Origin: Microbulbifer pacificus
GTDB taxonomy: Bacteria; Pseudomonadota; Gammaproteobacteria; Pseudomonadales; Cellvibrionaceae
Length of the DNA: 64,000 nt
Direction: 5' to 3'
Assembly: GCF_033723955.1 (NCBI RefSeq)
Contig: NZ_CP137555.1
Location: forward strand, 1,833,501 to 1,897,500
The notes under the pieces were generated by a model, which was given only the letters and a program-made list of their open reading frames with translations, was not told where the DNA came from and did not search any database. The translations under genes and the position numbers were made by a program. Positions 8,803 through 17,832 of this stretch are shown here, in pieces (the first letter of the stretch is position 1; each line of letters begins with the position of its first letter).

Positions 8803-9762
8803 TCAGCAGGCAGCTTCTGCACCACTTGCATCAGTGGCGAAATAGTCCGCGCGCGGAATGATCGCCCCGCGGTGGCCGATGACGCGCGCTGCGCAGCGGT
8901 TGCCCGCGGCGATGGCGTCTTCCGGGCTGGCGCCCTGCAGGCGCGCCGCCAGGTAACCCGCGTTGAAGGAATCCCCGGCACCGGTGGTATCCACCACGCT
9001 GCTGACGGCCGGCACCTCAACGGAGACCAGATCCCCCTGGTACTGCAGCAGTACCGGCTCGGCACCGCGCTTGATCACCAGCTCGGCCACACCGAAATCG
9101 CCGTTGCGCTTAATACAGCTGTCCGGGAGTTCGTCGCCCCACAGGGCCTGCTCGTCCTCAAAGGTCAGCAGCGCCATATCCGCCTGCTGCAGGAACTCCG
9201 CCACCACGCTGCGCGCGGCTTCGGCGGAAGCCCACAGGCGCGGGCGGTAGTTGCTGTCGAAGGCCACGCGGCCGCCGTTGGCGCGATACTCTTTCAGGAA
9301 AACCAGCAGTTCCGCGCGGGCTTCGGGATTCATGATGGCGAGGGTGATACCGGACAGATACAGGCAGTCCATCTTGCGCAGGTAGTCCCTGAGAACCTCG
9401 CGACGAGCCGGGTCGGCAAACAGTTCACGCGCCGGCGCCTCGCCGCGCCAGTAGGTGAAATAGCGCTCGCCGTCGGCGGTATTCTGGATCATATAAAGGC
9501 CGGGGCAGCGGCCCGGCAGACGCGCGATGGCACTGGTGTCGATACCCTCGCTGGCGAGGCGTGTGAGCACTTCCTCACTGTAGGGGTCCTCCCCCAGCAG
9601 GGTGACGTAACTGACATCCACACCACCACGGGCGATATAGACGGCGGTGTTGTAAGTGTCTCCGGCGTAGGACTGCGCCAGCAGCGCTTTCTGCCCACTT
9701 CCCTGGCTCACCGCTTGCGGCGCCAGTTCCACCATGACTTCTCCCAGTGCTGCCAGTTTCAC
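8803..9762 (-). CDS. kdgK: 2-dehydro-3-deoxygluconokinase
   Basis: This PfkB-family sugar kinase (319 residues) phosphorylates KDG to KDPG with ATP, the common last kinase step for both uronate branches in this locus. The N-terminal GEVMVEL, the sugar-contacting YAGDTYNTAVYIAR, the GLYMIQN strand and the C-terminal PfkB signature DTTGAGDSFNAGYL, with catalytic Asp, fit KdgK. It is transcribed on the minus strand, apparently alone, and divergently from uxaC. A TGGTTATGACCA motif is ~37 bp upstream of its start. The aldolase acting next (Eda) is not in the window. Confidence 0.93.
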   Translation of the reverse strand: MKLAALGEVMVELAPQAVSQGSGQKALLAQSYAGDTYNTAVYIARGGVDVSYVTLLGEDPYSEEVLTRLASEGIDTSAIARLPGRCPGLYMIQNTADGERYFTYWRGEAPARELFADPARREVLRDYLRKMDCLYLSGITLAIMNPEARAELLVFLKEYRANGGRVAFDSNYRPRLWASAEAARSVVAEFLQQADMALLTFEDEQALWGDELPDSCIKRNGDFGVAELVIKRGAEPVLLQYQGDLVSVEVPAVSSVVDTTGAGDSFNAGYLAARLQGASPEDAIAAGNRCAARVIGHRGAIIPRADYFATDASGAEAAC

Positions 9763-9798
9763 TCAACTCTCCAATCTGCAGAAAATGTTATCTAAGCG

Positions 9799-9810
9799 TG
9801 GTTATGACCA
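9799..9810. promoter_or_regulatory. Candidate GntR operator upstream of kdgK
   Basis: TGGTTATGACCA has both half-sites of TGGTnnnACCA but a 4-nt spacer. It lies 37 bp upstream of the kdgK start, where a bound repressor would overlap the promoter or the transcript start. Confidence 0.45.
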
Positions 9811-9894
9811 CTTGGTAGGGATCATCCGCCGCTGCACCAAATTAATGCCGCACAGCCCAGCGCAAAGCGCCACAAAAATGCCTTACCAGAATGG

Positions 9895-9924
9895 TTGACT
9901 GGTATAACCAATTTTTGGCAGTAT
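9895..9924 (+). promoter_or_regulatory. Candidate uxaC promoter overlapped by a GntR operator
   Basis: A TTGACT -35 (9895-9900) is followed after 18 bp by a weak -10 CAGTAT (9919-9924). The perfect operator TGGTATAACCA (9900-9910) occupies the spacer, so regulator binding would exclude RNA polymerase. The implied 5' leader of uxaC is about 300 nt. Confidence 0.5.
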
Positions 9925-10241
9925 GGCAACAAGCGGCGCCGATCCACACCTCGAATCGACGCCGCGGTTTTCTCCATCGCCTGGCGCACCGGGCACTAGG
10001 GGGCTGGTTTGGACCCCTTTGCCTTTTGTTTCGCGCATACCGCCCGCTCCCTTTCCGGCCATTTGCCGGGCAGCGAGCCGGGCTTTTCTTCGTCTGGCCG
10101 ACATGAGAAGCCCAGGATCCGCCCCCTGCGGATTCTCGCGGTGGCAGCAAAACCTTACAACAATAAGCGGGACCGGCACCGGTACAAGCAATCCGAACAG
10201 CCGGCCTCTAATGGCAAACCCGAAATCTGGAAGCATCCTAA
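9925..10241 (+). other. Long presumed 5' leader of uxaC
   Basis: This ~310-bp GC-rich stretch lies between the candidate promoter and the uxaC start. Frames across it are out of frame with uxaC or lack ribosome-binding sites. A short stem (ATCCGC/GCGGAT around 10118-10134) is visible. No known riboswitch was recognised. Confidence 0.35.
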
Positions 10242-11657
10242 ATGACACGCCCTCTGATCCTGCATCCCGACCGTCTGTTTCCGGCCGACAAAGTGAGCCG
10301 GGAAATCGCCCGCAATCTTTACGAGAGCGTCAAAGATCTGCCGATCATCAGCCCCCACGGTCACACCGACCCGTCCTGGTTCGCGGACAACAAGCCGTTC
10401 GGCAACCCCGCCAACCTGCTGATTCGCCCGGATCACTATGTCTTCCGCATGCTCTACTCCCAGGGCATTGCGCTGGAGCGCCTGGGCATCCGCACCAAAG
10501 ACGGCACCGAGGTCGAGCAGGATCCGCGCAAGATCTGGCAACTGCTGGCAGACAACTACCACCTGTTCCGCGGCACCCCGTCGCGCACCTGGCTGGATAC
10601 CGTGTTCCACGATGTGTTCGGCCTCGACGTGCAGCTGAGCAGCGAGACCGCCGAGCTGTATTACGAGCGTATCGACAGCGAACTGAAAAAGCCGGAGTTC
10701 CTGCCGCGCGCGCTGTTCGAGCGTTTCAATATTGAAGTGATCGCCACTACCGAGTCCCCGCTGGACGACCTGCGTCATCACCAGACCATCCTCGACAGCG
10801 GCTGGAAAGGCCGTGTGATCACCGCCTTCCGCCCGGACCCGGTACTGGATCCGGACTTCGAGGGCTTTGTGGATAACCTGGCGCAGCTGGCCGAGATCAC
10901 CGGTGAAGACACCTCCACCTGGGCGGGCTACCTGGCGGCGCTGCGCAACCGTCGCGAGTTCTTCAAGCAGATGGGCGCGACCTCTACCGACCACGGCCAC
11001 CCCACCGCTACAACCGCGAACCTGTCTGCGGCGGAGGCCGAGGCGCTGTTCCTGAAGGTCAGCCGTGGCAACTGCAGCGCGGCGGATGCGGAGCTGTTCC
11101 GCGGTCAGATGCTGACCGAGATGGCGCGTATGAGCATCGAGGACGGTCTGGTCATGCAGATTCACCCGGGCTCTTTCCGCAACCACAACAAGGTCGTGTT
11201 CGAGCGCTTCGGCCGCGACAAGGGTTGCGATATTCCGTCCCAGACCGATTACGTGCACGCGCTGCAGCCGCTGCTGGAAGCGGTGGGCAACGAGCCTGAC
11301 CTGACGATCATTCTGTTCACTCTGGACGAGACCAGCTACAGCCGCGAACTGGCGCCGCTCGCCGGTCACTACCCGGCGCTGAAGCTGGGCCCAAGCTGGT
11401 GGTTCCACGACAGCCCCGAGGGCATGCGTCGTTTCCGCGAGCAGGTGACCGAGACCGCCGGTTTCTACAATACCGTCGGCTTCAACGACGACACCCGCGC
11501 CTTCCTGTCCATCCCCGCCCGTCACGACGTGGCGCGTCGTATGGACTGCGTATGGCTGGCGCAGCTGGTCAGCGACCACCGCCTGCAGGAAGACGAAGCC
11601 CTCGAACTGGCTGCCGACCTCGCTTACAACCTGGCGAAGAAAGCCTACAAACTCTGA
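10242..11657 (+). CDS. uxaC: Glucuronate/galacturonate isomerase
   Basis: UxaC converts D-galacturonate to D-tagaturonate and D-glucuronate to D-fructuronate in the cytoplasm. The 471 residues match the usual length. The amidohydrolase-like metal site is visible as SPHGHTDPSWF near residue 38. FNIEVIATTESPLDDLRHH, VITAFRPDPVLDP, MQIHPGSFRNHN, LKLGPSWWFHDSPEGMRRFREQ and TRAFLSIPARHDVARR are family-typical. GGAAG lies eight bases before the ATG. It starts an operon with the uxuB-like gene, whose ATG follows after 13 bp. Confidence 0.96.
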   Translation: MTRPLILHPDRLFPADKVSREIARNLYESVKDLPIISPHGHTDPSWFADNKPFGNPANLLIRPDHYVFRMLYSQGIALERLGIRTKDGTEVEQDPRKIWQLLADNYHLFRGTPSRTWLDTVFHDVFGLDVQLSSETAELYYERIDSELKKPEFLPRALFERFNIEVIATTESPLDDLRHHQTILDSGWKGRVITAFRPDPVLDPDFEGFVDNLAQLAEITGEDTSTWAGYLAALRNRREFFKQMGATSTDHGHPTATTANLSAAEAEALFLKVSRGNCSAADAELFRGQMLTEMARMSIEDGLVMQIHPGSFRNHNKVVFERFGRDKGCDIPSQTDYVHALQPLLEAVGNEPDLTIILFTLDETSYSRELAPLAGHYPALKLGPSWWFHDSPEGMRRFREQVTETAGFYNTVGFNDDTRAFLSIPARHDVARRMDCVWLAQLVSDHRLQEDEALELAADLAYNLAKKAYKL

Positions 11658-11670
11658 TAGGTAGAAAGAC

Positions 11671-13164
11671 ATGAGCCAGGAAAGACTCAACAACAGCATT
11701 CTCGAAAACCTCCCCGCCGAGGTGATCAAGCCGGCCTACGACCGCAGTGAAGTCACTACCGGTATCGTGCACCTGGGTATCGGTGCATTCCACCGCGCGC
11801 ACCAGGCGTGGTACACCGAGAACCGCATTGCCGCCGGCGAAAAAAACTGGGGCATTGTGGGTGCGAGCCTGCGCTCACCGGGTGTGCGGGATCAGCTGGT
11901 ACCGCAGAACGGTCTCTATTCCGTGGTGGAAAAATCCAACGCGGGCACCAAGGTGCAGATCGTGGGTGCGGTCAGCGATGTGCTTGTGGGCCCGGAAAGC
12001 CCACAGCAATTGCTGGAGCTGCTGGCCCAGGAAAGCGTGCGCATTGTTTCCCTGACCATTACCGAGAAGGGTTACTGCCACGATCCGGCGAGCGGCAATC
12101 TGAACCCGCAGCATCCGGATGTGGTGCACGACCTGGCGAACCCGCAAGCGCCGAAGTCTGCACTGGGTTATATCGTCGGTGCGCTGGCGCTGCGCAAGGA
12201 GCGCGGTCTGCCGGGCTTTACCGTGCTGTCCTGCGACAACCTGCCGTCCAACGGCAAGCTGCTGGGCAAGGTGCTGGTGCAGTATGCGGAAAAAGTAAAT
12301 TCCGAGCTGGCCGCGTGGATTGCGGAGAACACCACGACGCCGGCCACCATGGTGGACCGCATTGTGCCGGCCACCACCGATAACGACCGCGCGGAGCTGG
12401 AAGCGATTCTCGGCTGTCGCGATGAGGCGGCGGTGATGGCGGAGCCTTTCTCCCAGTGGGTGGTGGAAGACAACTTCCTGCGCGGCCGTCCGGAGTGGGA
12501 CAAGGCCGGCGCGACCTTTGTGGACGAAGTGGAAGTCTACGAGCTGATCAAGCTGCGCCTGCTGAACGGCAGCCACTCCATGCTGGCCTACAGCGGTTAC
12601 CTGTCCGGTTTTGAAACCGTGGCGGATGTGATGGCGGAGCCCGCGTTCAACAAGCTGGCACTGCACTTCATGCAGACCGAGGCCACCACTTCCATTGAGG
12701 TGCCGGCGGATTTCGATATCGCGGCCTACCAGGCGGAGCTGATTGAGCGCTTTGAAAACCGCGCACTGCGTCACCGCACCTGGCAGATCGCCATGGACGG
12801 TTCGCAGAAAATTCCGCAGCGCTGGCTGGGTACCCTGCGCCACCAGCTCGCCAACGAAGGCCCGATTGAGGTACTGAGTTTCGCGCTGGCGAACTGGATT
12901 CGCTATGTATCTGCGGTCGACGAGAAAGGCAATTCCATTGAGGTTTCCGACCCGCTGGCGGCAGATTTGAAAGCGCTGTGTGATATGTACAAGCCCCAGG
13001 GCAATGCGGCACTGACAGCGGCCTTCCTGGCGTTTACCCCGGTATTCGGTGAAGACCTGCGCAACAGTGAGCACCTGCAACAGGCCGTTTCTGGCTGGCT
13101 GGAAAAGCTGGATGCCAATGGCACTCTGGCCTGTGTACAGGAGAGCTTTGCCGCTATCGGCTGA
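11671..13164 (+). CDS. uxuB: UxuB-type hexuronate reductase (mannitol dehydrogenase family)
   Basis: This 497-residue NAD(H)-dependent long-chain polyol dehydrogenase resembles fructuronate reductase UxuB far more than tagaturonate reductase UxaB. VHLGIGAFHRAHQAWYT, VSLTITEKGYCHDPASG, SALGYIVGALALRKERGLPGFTVLSCDN, TTPATMVDRIVPATT and WVVEDNFLRGRPEWDKAGA track UxuB closely, and KLRLLNGSHSMLAY carries the catalytic Lys/Asn/His. UxuB makes D-mannonate, yet the only dehydratase in this locus is UxaA, which uses D-altronate; no uxuA is present. The enzyme may therefore act on tagaturonate, or on both keto-uronates. The symbol rests on similarity, not on known specificity. It is co-transcribed with uxaC. 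Confidence 0.85.
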   Translation: MSQERLNNSILENLPAEVIKPAYDRSEVTTGIVHLGIGAFHRAHQAWYTENRIAAGEKNWGIVGASLRSPGVRDQLVPQNGLYSVVEKSNAGTKVQIVGAVSDVLVGPESPQQLLELLAQESVRIVSLTITEKGYCHDPASGNLNPQHPDVVHDLANPQAPKSALGYIVGALALRKERGLPGFTVLSCDNLPSNGKLLGKVLVQYAEKVNSELAAWIAENTTTPATMVDRIVPATTDNDRAELEAILGCRDEAAVMAEPFSQWVVEDNFLRGRPEWDKAGATFVDEVEVYELIKLRLLNGSHSMLAYSGYLSGFETVADVMAEPAFNKLALHFMQTEATTSIEVPADFDIAAYQAELIERFENRALRHRTWQIAMDGSQKIPQRWLGTLRHQLANEGPIEVLSFALANWIRYVSAVDEKGNSIEVSDPLAADLKALCDMYKPQGNAALTAAFLAFTPVFGEDLRNSEHLQQAVSGWLEKLDANGTLACVQESFAAIG

Positions 13165-13306
13165 TAGCGGCGGTTTGATTTGCCCCGTGCTTGTTGTATC
13201 TGGGCACAGTTTGTATTTGTCAGTTTTTTGTTTTTAGTTTTTGTTTTCTCGCTTAGTTTCCAGCCCCTCGATTTGAGGATTTCACTGGAAACCATTTCCC
13301 TTCCAT

Positions 13307-13333
13307 CCCGCGGCCAACACCGCGGGATTTTTT
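13307..13333 (+). terminator. Terminator of the uxaC-uxuB operon
   Basis: A 7-bp GC stem (CCCGCGG / CCGCGGG, loop CCAACA) is followed by A and six T on the plus strand, 140 bp past the uxuB stop. Confidence 0.8.
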
Positions 13334-13348
13334 ATGCGCGCGCATAAA
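13331..13348. repeat. 18-bp perfect palindrome between two terminators
   Basis: TTTATGCGCGCGCATAAA is perfectly self-complementary and overlaps the T-run of the preceding terminator. Its core alternates C and G. It may simply extend termination for the two convergent units; no protein-site assignment is possible. Confidence 0.6.
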
Positions 13349-13355
13349 TTTCCAT

Positions 13356-13379
13356 AAAAAAGCCGGGACTAAGCCCGGC
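13356..13379 (-). terminator. Terminator of the TonB receptor unit
   Basis: A 6-bp GC stem (GCCGGG / CCCGGC, loop ACTAAG) is followed by a T-run when read on the minus strand, ~36 bp past the receptor stop codon. Confidence 0.8.
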
Positions 13380-13414
13380 AAAAATAAGCGGAAATAAATA
13401 ACGTCCGTTGCGGT

Positions 13415-16174
13415 TTAGAAATTCACCCGCAGGCCAAGCAGTACTTCACGGCCGGTGCTGTTGTATTCGCGCACCAGATCCTGATCACCCATAGGGCCAG
13501 TGGTGTAGAGGCGCTCGGGTTCGTTGGTCAGGTTGATCGCTTCGAGGCTGACCTTGATGTTGTCGGTTACATCGTAGAACGCCGACATATCCACACGGGT
13601 CGGGCCGGTAGTGGCGAAGGACGCGTTGCCTTCACCGCCGGTTCCGGAAGTCACATAGTCGTCACGGTCATTGACCACCACGCGAGCACCGAAGCGATCC
13701 TCTTCGTAGTAAACACCGAAGTTGTAGCTGTTCTCGGACAACCCTTCGAGCGGACCGCGCACGCCATTGCCGTACTCGGCATTGGACTTCACGTGGGTGA
13801 AGTTCGCCAGTACACCGAAGTTGCTGCCCCAGCCCGGCAGGAAGCTCAGCGGCTGCTGGTAGGAAACTTCATAACCATCTACCGTCGCGCCTTCACCGTT
13901 CACGGTGGTGGTGATGTCCCAGCCACTGCTGTACGGATCTTCCACGTTTGCGTCATACAGCGGACTGGAAGGATCGTATTCCGGACGGGCGGCGACGATC
14001 GCAGCCAGTTCGGCCGGCAGTTCCTGGTCGTTCACGGTGACGCTGGTGAGGAAACTGTCGATCTGCTTGTGGAACACGGTCAGTGCCAGCACGGATTCCG
14101 CGTCAAAGTACCACTCCAGGCTCACGTCCGCGGAGTCGGCGCGCATCGGCTCGACTTCCGGGTTGGCCGCACTCACGGTGCCGCGCACCGGGGTTACGGT
14201 CGTTGCCGCCAGACCGCCGAGCCCCGGACGCGCGAAGTTGCGCGCGAGGCCCACGCGCAGCAGCAGGTCTTCCTGCAGCTCCAGTACCAGGTTGGTGGAC
14301 GGCAGGATTTCGGTGTAGCTGTCTTCCGGCAGGTTGCCCACGTCGGTGGAGGTTTCCACGATACGCAGACCACTGTTGACGGTCAGCGGCAGTCCCAGCA
14401 GCTGGGTTTCCACCGTTGCCTCAACATAACCACCGAGGGTTTCCTCCACCACATTGTAGGTGCTGGAGTCGTTGTCGTTCAGCGTCCACTGGCCAACGCC
14501 GTAGGCTTCTTTGGTCGCGTTGAAATCGTTTACCAGCCAGTTGGTGGGGAAGCCGGACGGCGAATCGACGCCGCTGCCAAAACCGCTGATCTCGTTTGCC
14601 AACTGCGTAGTCAACGCGGCGGTCAGCGTGGGGCTGTTGAGCGTGCCTCTGGTCGGATCCCAGCGCTCGGAATCCACTTCGCGGCTGTTCCAGATCAGAC
14701 CGGTTTTCAGCACGGAGCTGTCACCGTTGAAGGTCAGGTCGGCGCGGACGGTGTCATTGGTGCGCTCCACCACGTCGCGACGCAGGGTCGGGCCGGAAAA
14801 CACGTAATTGTCCGGATTCAGGATATCGAAACCGTAGGACATTTCCGCGATATCGCCGTTTTCCAGGAAGGAGTAGGAAAAGGTGGACGCGTCCCTGGCA
14901 TCGATGTTGAAGCGCAGCTGGTCTTCGGTGTGCTTGGATACTGCATTGCCGTACATCACATCCAGTACCACGTTGTCGGTAAGATCGAACTTACCGGACA
15001 GCACTACCTGGGTGAAGTCGGTCTCACTGAACTGGCCGCGGCTCTCGGAACGGGGCTTCACGCCTGCGAAGGTGCCGGCCACGATATTGCGACCGCTCTC
15101 ATCCAGCGTCACTTCCAGTGGCGTGATTCCGTTGAAACTGTTGCGGAACTGCGCGAAGTAGTTGTAAGAGGTCACGTCGGCTTTCAGGTTGGAGTTCAGC
15201 ACATCCAGGCTGAATTCCATGGAATCGCTGGGACGGAACTGCAGGGAGCCGGTCAGGCCGAGACGCTCCTGCTCGCGGTTGAAGGAGTCCATACGCGGCA
15301 GGCGCGGCGCCCACATGTAATCCAATTTTTCATCCGCCTTGATATCGTCATCCGGGTAGTTCGCCTGCGGGTTCGGCGTACCGTGGATGATCACGTCGGC
15401 ATCGGTTCCCGCCCAGCTGCGGTTGCCGTTATCAAACGGGCTGGTCCAGCGCACGGTACCGAAACCTTCCTGACGCACGGAGCGCTCGGAGTAAGCCGCG
15501 CTCACCAGCACACCCAGTTTGTCATCCATAAAGGTATTGCTGTAGAGGCCCACAAAACGGGGACTCTCTTTCTCGGCAAAACTGTCGACCATCATCTGGC
15601 CGCCGAAGGAAAAATGCTGACCGGGGTTGTCAAACGGACGCGCGGTGGAAAGCTCCACCGTCGAGGCCAGACCACCCTCTTCCACGGAAGCGATCGGTGA
15701 CTTGTGAATGGTGATGCGGTTGAACAGTTCCGACGCAAATATGTTGAAGTCGAAATCACGGCTGCGGTTTACACCGCCGGAGGTATCTAGGCCGCCGGTA
15801 CTGGCGGGCACTTCCATGCCATTCAGGGTGGTGCGGGAAAAGCCCGGGCCGAGACCGCGCACGGTGATGTTGCGGCCTTCGCCACCTTCACGGGTGATCG
15901 CTACACCCGGAACCCGTTGCAGCGACTCCGCCAGGTTCAGGTCGGGCATCTTGCCGATATCTTCGGCGATGATGCTGTCGGTGTTGTTGGCACTGGTCCG
16001 CTTGGTATCCAGCGCCTGCTCCAGGGACTGGCGGAAACCGGTGACCGCCACCTCTTCCAGGACCTGGCCCTGCTGATCAGGCTGCTGGGTTACTTCCTCA
16101 GCCGCTTCCTGCGCAAACGCGGGGGTTGCCAGTGCCATGGCCAGAACAAGCGGTTTTATTTTGTAATTGCTCAT
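13415..16174 (-). CDS. TonB-dependent receptor, probable oligogalacturonate uptake (first of two)
   Basis: This 919-residue outer-membrane transporter begins with a signal peptide (MSNYKIKPLVLAMALATPAFA-Q). A plug domain follows, with the TonB-box region VLEEVAVTGFRQSLEQAL and then DLNLAESLQRVPGVAITREGGEGRNITVRGLG. The rest is a ~22-strand barrel ending in aromatic Phe (GLRVNF). The N-terminal pattern is that of the Caulobacter-type carbohydrate receptors of Cellvibrionales and Alteromonadales. It is the last gene after the GH28 gene (28-bp gap), with GGAG before its ATG, and ends at a clear terminator. Linkage to pectin enzymes suggests oligogalacturonide import; the substrate is inferred from context. 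Confidence 0.92.
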   Translation of the reverse strand: MSNYKIKPLVLAMALATPAFAQEAAEEVTQQPDQQGQVLEEVAVTGFRQSLEQALDTKRTSANNTDSIIAEDIGKMPDLNLAESLQRVPGVAITREGGEGRNITVRGLGPGFSRTTLNGMEVPASTGGLDTSGGVNRSRDFDFNIFASELFNRITIHKSPIASVEEGGLASTVELSTARPFDNPGQHFSFGGQMMVDSFAEKESPRFVGLYSNTFMDDKLGVLVSAAYSERSVRQEGFGTVRWTSPFDNGNRSWAGTDADVIIHGTPNPQANYPDDDIKADEKLDYMWAPRLPRMDSFNREQERLGLTGSLQFRPSDSMEFSLDVLNSNLKADVTSYNYFAQFRNSFNGITPLEVTLDESGRNIVAGTFAGVKPRSESRGQFSETDFTQVVLSGKFDLTDNVVLDVMYGNAVSKHTEDQLRFNIDARDASTFSYSFLENGDIAEMSYGFDILNPDNYVFSGPTLRRDVVERTNDTVRADLTFNGDSSVLKTGLIWNSREVDSERWDPTRGTLNSPTLTAALTTQLANEISGFGSGVDSPSGFPTNWLVNDFNATKEAYGVGQWTLNDNDSSTYNVVEETLGGYVEATVETQLLGLPLTVNSGLRIVETSTDVGNLPEDSYTEILPSTNLVLELQEDLLLRVGLARNFARPGLGGLAATTVTPVRGTVSAANPEVEPMRADSADVSLEWYFDAESVLALTVFHKQIDSFLTSVTVNDQELPAELAAIVAARPEYDPSSPLYDANVEDPYSSGWDITTTVNGEGATVDGYEVSYQQPLSFLPGWGSNFGVLANFTHVKSNAEYGNGVRGPLEGLSENSYNFGVYYEEDRFGARVVVNDRDDYVTSGTGGEGNASFATTGPTRVDMSAFYDVTDNIKVSLEAINLTNEPERLYTTGPMGDQDLVREYNSTGREVLLGLRVNF

Positions 16175-16202
16175 TACTAACGCTCCATTACTCTCTCTTC
16201 GA

Positions 16203-17588
16203 TTATTTTCGCCAGCTCAAGACGCCGTCTATGCGCTGGCTGCCAAGTTTTACTTCTTCAAACTTCAGATTGACCGCGTTCTCGATGACAAGGGGTGTAG
16301 CCACCTTCTCGACATGGATATCCCTGAACACTACATCTTTCAGCGGGGCGGCATCGGGCGCGTGTACCTCAAGGAAAGTACCCACTTCCTGCACCTGAAT
16401 ATTTTCAAACACGATGTCCTGATAGGTGGACGGGAAAAAGCCACCGAGCTCGCCGGGATAATTGAGCTGGAACCAGAACAGACTGTCGAAGGACTCGACC
16501 GTGAGATTGCGCAGGCGCACATTTTCCACCAGTCCACCGCGGTCCAGATTGGACTTGAAGCGAAATGCGGAAATGCCCTTGCGCAGGATATTGTCGGTAA
16601 AAAATACATCGCGAATACCACCGGACATTTCACTGCCCAGCGCGATGCCGTCTTCCCCGCCCATGTCGTTATTGCGCACCACGATGCGCTGGCTCGGCAC
16701 ACCGATACTGCGGCCGTCCAGATCGCGTCCGGATTTCACCACCACAGAGTCGTCGCCGGTGCGGAACCAGCTGTTTTCCACCAGCACATTACTGCTGGAT
16801 TCGATGTCGATACCGTCGTTATTCGGGAAGTGACTGTCCACGCGTATTCCGCGCACCGTGGCGTGATCGGTATAGACAATGTGGTTGACCCAGAACGGGG
16901 AGTTGAGCGCGGTAAAATCCTGCAGCAATACGCGCTTGGCATGGAAGAACTGCACCAGCGGCGGCCGCAGGAAAGTGCCCTTACCAAAAATGCGCTGCCC
17001 GACGGGGACGGAATCGGCCCCCATGCGCCGCAGACGCTGCATATCCGCATTCTGCTGCGGGTGCCAGCTTTTGAACAGGCTGTCGGCATTGCCGTCGATG
17101 ATGCCGGTGCCGGTAATGGCGACATCCTCGACATTACTGGCGTAAATCAGCGGTGAATAGGTGAAAAGCTCGGTGCCTTCCCAGCGGCTTTTCACCACCG
17201 GCAGATAGTCTTCCGGATCTGCGGAAAAGCGCAGTACAGCCCCCTCCTGTAGATGTAACTCAATACGGCTCTGCAGTACCACGGGGCCACGACTTAGCCA
17301 CTCACCGGCAGGGATAACAACACGGCCTCCACCGGCCCTAACCGCAGCGTCAATCGCCGCGACAATGGCCGGGCGCACATCCTTCGCGTCCGCAGCAAAA
17401 TCAGCAACGAAAAATTCACGGGCGGGAATAACCGGTGCCTGAATACCGGCAACAATTTTCTCTGCCAGTTTCCAGTCATTGGCAACGGCATCGGAGCTTA
17501 TTGCACAAACCGCAGTGGAGACGCCGGCAAATAAGGCGCACAGGACTATGCCCCGCAGACCGCGGGGTAGGGACATCATCGCATTCAT
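16203..17588 (-). CDS. GH28 family polygalacturonase-like protein lacking the usual catalytic histidine
   Basis: The ATG at 17588 was chosen because GGGAG lies seven bases upstream and it directly opens a signal peptide (RGLRGIVLCALFAGVSTAVCA). This gives 461 residues. The right-handed beta-helix motifs of GH28 are present: FPNNDGID (N257, D258), RTGDDSVVVKSGRD (D279, D280) and FRFKSN in place of RIK. The third motif, normally G-H-G, reads GGEDGIALGSE (310-314), so the catalytic-site histidine is absent. Compare the second GH28 at 25170, which keeps DGHGG. The protein may belong to a divergent subfamily acting on unsaturated or branched galacturonides, or may be catalytically impaired. It precedes the TonB receptor gene by 28 bp. 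Confidence 0.85.
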   Translation of the reverse strand: MNAMMSLPRGLRGIVLCALFAGVSTAVCAISSDAVANDWKLAEKIVAGIQAPVIPAREFFVADFAADAKDVRPAIVAAIDAAVRAGGGRVVIPAGEWLSRGPVVLQSRIELHLQEGAVLRFSADPEDYLPVVKSRWEGTELFTYSPLIYASNVEDVAITGTGIIDGNADSLFKSWHPQQNADMQRLRRMGADSVPVGQRIFGKGTFLRPPLVQFFHAKRVLLQDFTALNSPFWVNHIVYTDHATVRGIRVDSHFPNNDGIDIESSSNVLVENSWFRTGDDSVVVKSGRDLDGRSIGVPSQRIVVRNNDMGGEDGIALGSEMSGGIRDVFFTDNILRKGISAFRFKSNLDRGGLVENVRLRNLTVESFDSLFWFQLNYPGELGGFFPSTYQDIVFENIQVQEVGTFLEVHAPDAAPLKDVVFRDIHVEKVATPLVIENAVNLKFEEVKLGSQRIDGVLSWRK

Positions 17589-17832
17589 CGTTGCTCCCGA
17601 AGGATTTATTAAATTTATTCTGGGCAGGCAGGCGCCCGCCCGCCCTCTCACTCAACAACTTGAGAGGGAAGCAACCAGACAATCAGCTATCGAAAATCGA
17701 AATATCAGTCGAACCAGACACTCCGGCGCAGGACGCGCCGGTATGCCTTGCGGTAACAGGGATTACCGCCGCCGGCAGGACACCGGCAAATATTGCGTTA
17801 CACGTTATTCGTTACTTTTTATTCACAACTAT
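17589..17832 (-). other. Structured spacer between kduD and the GH28 gene
   Basis: This 244-bp gap is rich in inverted repeats: GCCGG/CCGGC (17772-17788), CCGGCG/CGCCGG (17731-17749), CCCTCTCA/TGAGAGGG (17644-17669) and a G/C stem near 17620-17640. None has a strong U-run. A TATCGAAAATCGAAAT stretch (17686-17701) partly resembles the palindrome at 22107. The GH28-TonB pair may have its own promoter here or be reached by read-through. Confidence 0.4.

Noticed and set aside
10155..11729. 524-codon minus-strand frame antisense to uxaC
   Set aside because: It mirrors uxaC and has no domain signature.
13793..15700. 635-codon plus-strand open frame antisense to the first TonB receptor
   Set aside because: It is compositionally odd (His/Gln/Val-rich), has no domain and no ribosome-binding site, and is fully antisense to a clear receptor gene.
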